NCBI GenBank assembly: GCA_003991915.1
Contig: RQTK01000157.1
Coordinates: 277,802-341,801 of the forward strand
Direction: 5' to 3'
Origin: Elysia chlorotica
Taxonomy: Eukaryota > Mollusca > Gastropoda > Plakobranchidae
DNA length: 64,000 nt
The notes beneath the pieces were generated by a model. The model made no database searches. It was given only the letters and a program-made list of their open reading frames with translations, and was not told the origin of the DNA. The position numbers and the translations under genes were made by a program. Positions 63,497 to 64,000 of this stretch are shown piece by piece (within the stretch, counting starts at the first letter, position 1; each line of letters opens with the position of its first letter).

Positions 63497-63498
63497 AA
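63430..63498. repeat. (CT)n microsatellite
   Basis: About 34 CT units with one T-run interruption. The minus-strand frame through it is an Arg-Glu translation of the repeat. Confidence 0.95.
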
Positions 63499-63878
63499 CA
63501 GGTTGACTTTCTCTTTCCTCTCTGAATTGTAGCAAGGACAAAACATCTAGCAGTCTAAAAAAATAATGATTATAAAGAAAATTACATGCCTTATGGTCTA
63601 GCTTATTAAAAAAAACAGACAAAAAAAAAACAACAACAAAAAGCAAAAAAAAAACAACAAAACAAATAAATAATTGAAATCGATTTCATACATATGTGAT
63701 AATTAGACACCCTGACGCACCTATCTTATAAGCTAAGGACATGTGTTACAAAACAAACAAAAAGCAACAACAGATAAATAGTTTGTCGCTATACGAAAAC
63801 AACCCAATATTTTGTTTGTTTGTTTGTTTGTTTCAATAAGTATCAGGGGCTGGGAATAATAATAAATTTGACATTGTC

Positions 63879-64000
63879 CATATTAACCTTCATAGAGAAA
63901 GCTGGAGTAGGCGGTAAGAACTTAGTCGCCATCATTACAACCGCCCTAACTTTCAATTCTCTAATGATTCTCCTAAACCTTTACTTCTAGATGGGTAGAA
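63879..64000. repeat. dispersed repeat copy 2, runs off the window end
   Basis: Direct copy of 61677-61799, with substitutions such as TATGCGG to TAGGCGG. It continues to the last base, so its right end is unknown. Confidence 0.85.

Overview
This is animal nuclear DNA, most likely from a gastropod mollusc. Coding sequence is sparse and interrupted by many GT-AG introns. Codon choice and proteins are metazoan. The non-coding DNA is AT-rich and full of trinucleotide and CT/GA microsatellites, minisatellites, tRNA-derived SINEs of at least two families, and decayed transposons. The gastropod assignment is an inference from general genome texture, not from a marker gene.

Layout. (1) 0-10.5 kb: repeat-rich DNA with one small single-exon reading frame on the minus strand (416-784) for a basic single-pass membrane protein. 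(2) 10.67-29.08 kb, plus strand: a complete glycerophosphodiester phosphodiesterase gene of the GDPD1/GDPD3 (GDE4/GDE7, lysophospholipase D) type. It has nine common coding exons, a duplicated exon 4, and two competing terminal exons 3.8 kb apart. (3) 29.1-38.5 kb: AT-rich intergenic DNA. (4) 38.5-52.85 kb, minus strand: a PRPF19 (Prp19/Pso4) gene with 14 recognisable coding exons. It has the N-terminal U-box, the coiled-coil region and most of the WD40 propeller. One expected WD40 exon (about 50 codons, symmetric phase 1) cannot be found, and a nearly identical 1.04-kb duplication lies beside the gap. (5) 55.62-57.35 kb, plus strand: an intronless coding region for an ankyrin-repeat protein ending in a SOCS box, transcribed divergently from PRPF19. 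(6) 57.4-64 kb: probable 3' UTR, a broken non-LTR retrotransposon endonuclease remnant, microsatellites, SINEs and a dispersed repeat pair.

The genes are unrelated housekeeping or regulatory loci: lysophospholipid metabolism, the spliceosome/ubiquitin ligase Prp19, and a probable cullin-RING substrate adaptor. There is no operon, CRISPR array or bacterial island. The most unusual feature is the architecture of the GDPD gene. Its tandem repeats and duplications repeatedly coincide with splice sites. A 101-bp minisatellite copies the 3' acceptor and first coding bases of terminal exon 10a about eight times. A second repeat copies the donor of exon 6. A third runs up to the acceptor of exon 3. 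Exon 4 is duplicated so that including both copies makes an immediate stop. The start of exon 7 has two decayed upstream copies. This looks like a locus where tandem duplication keeps making decoy splice sites and alternative exons.
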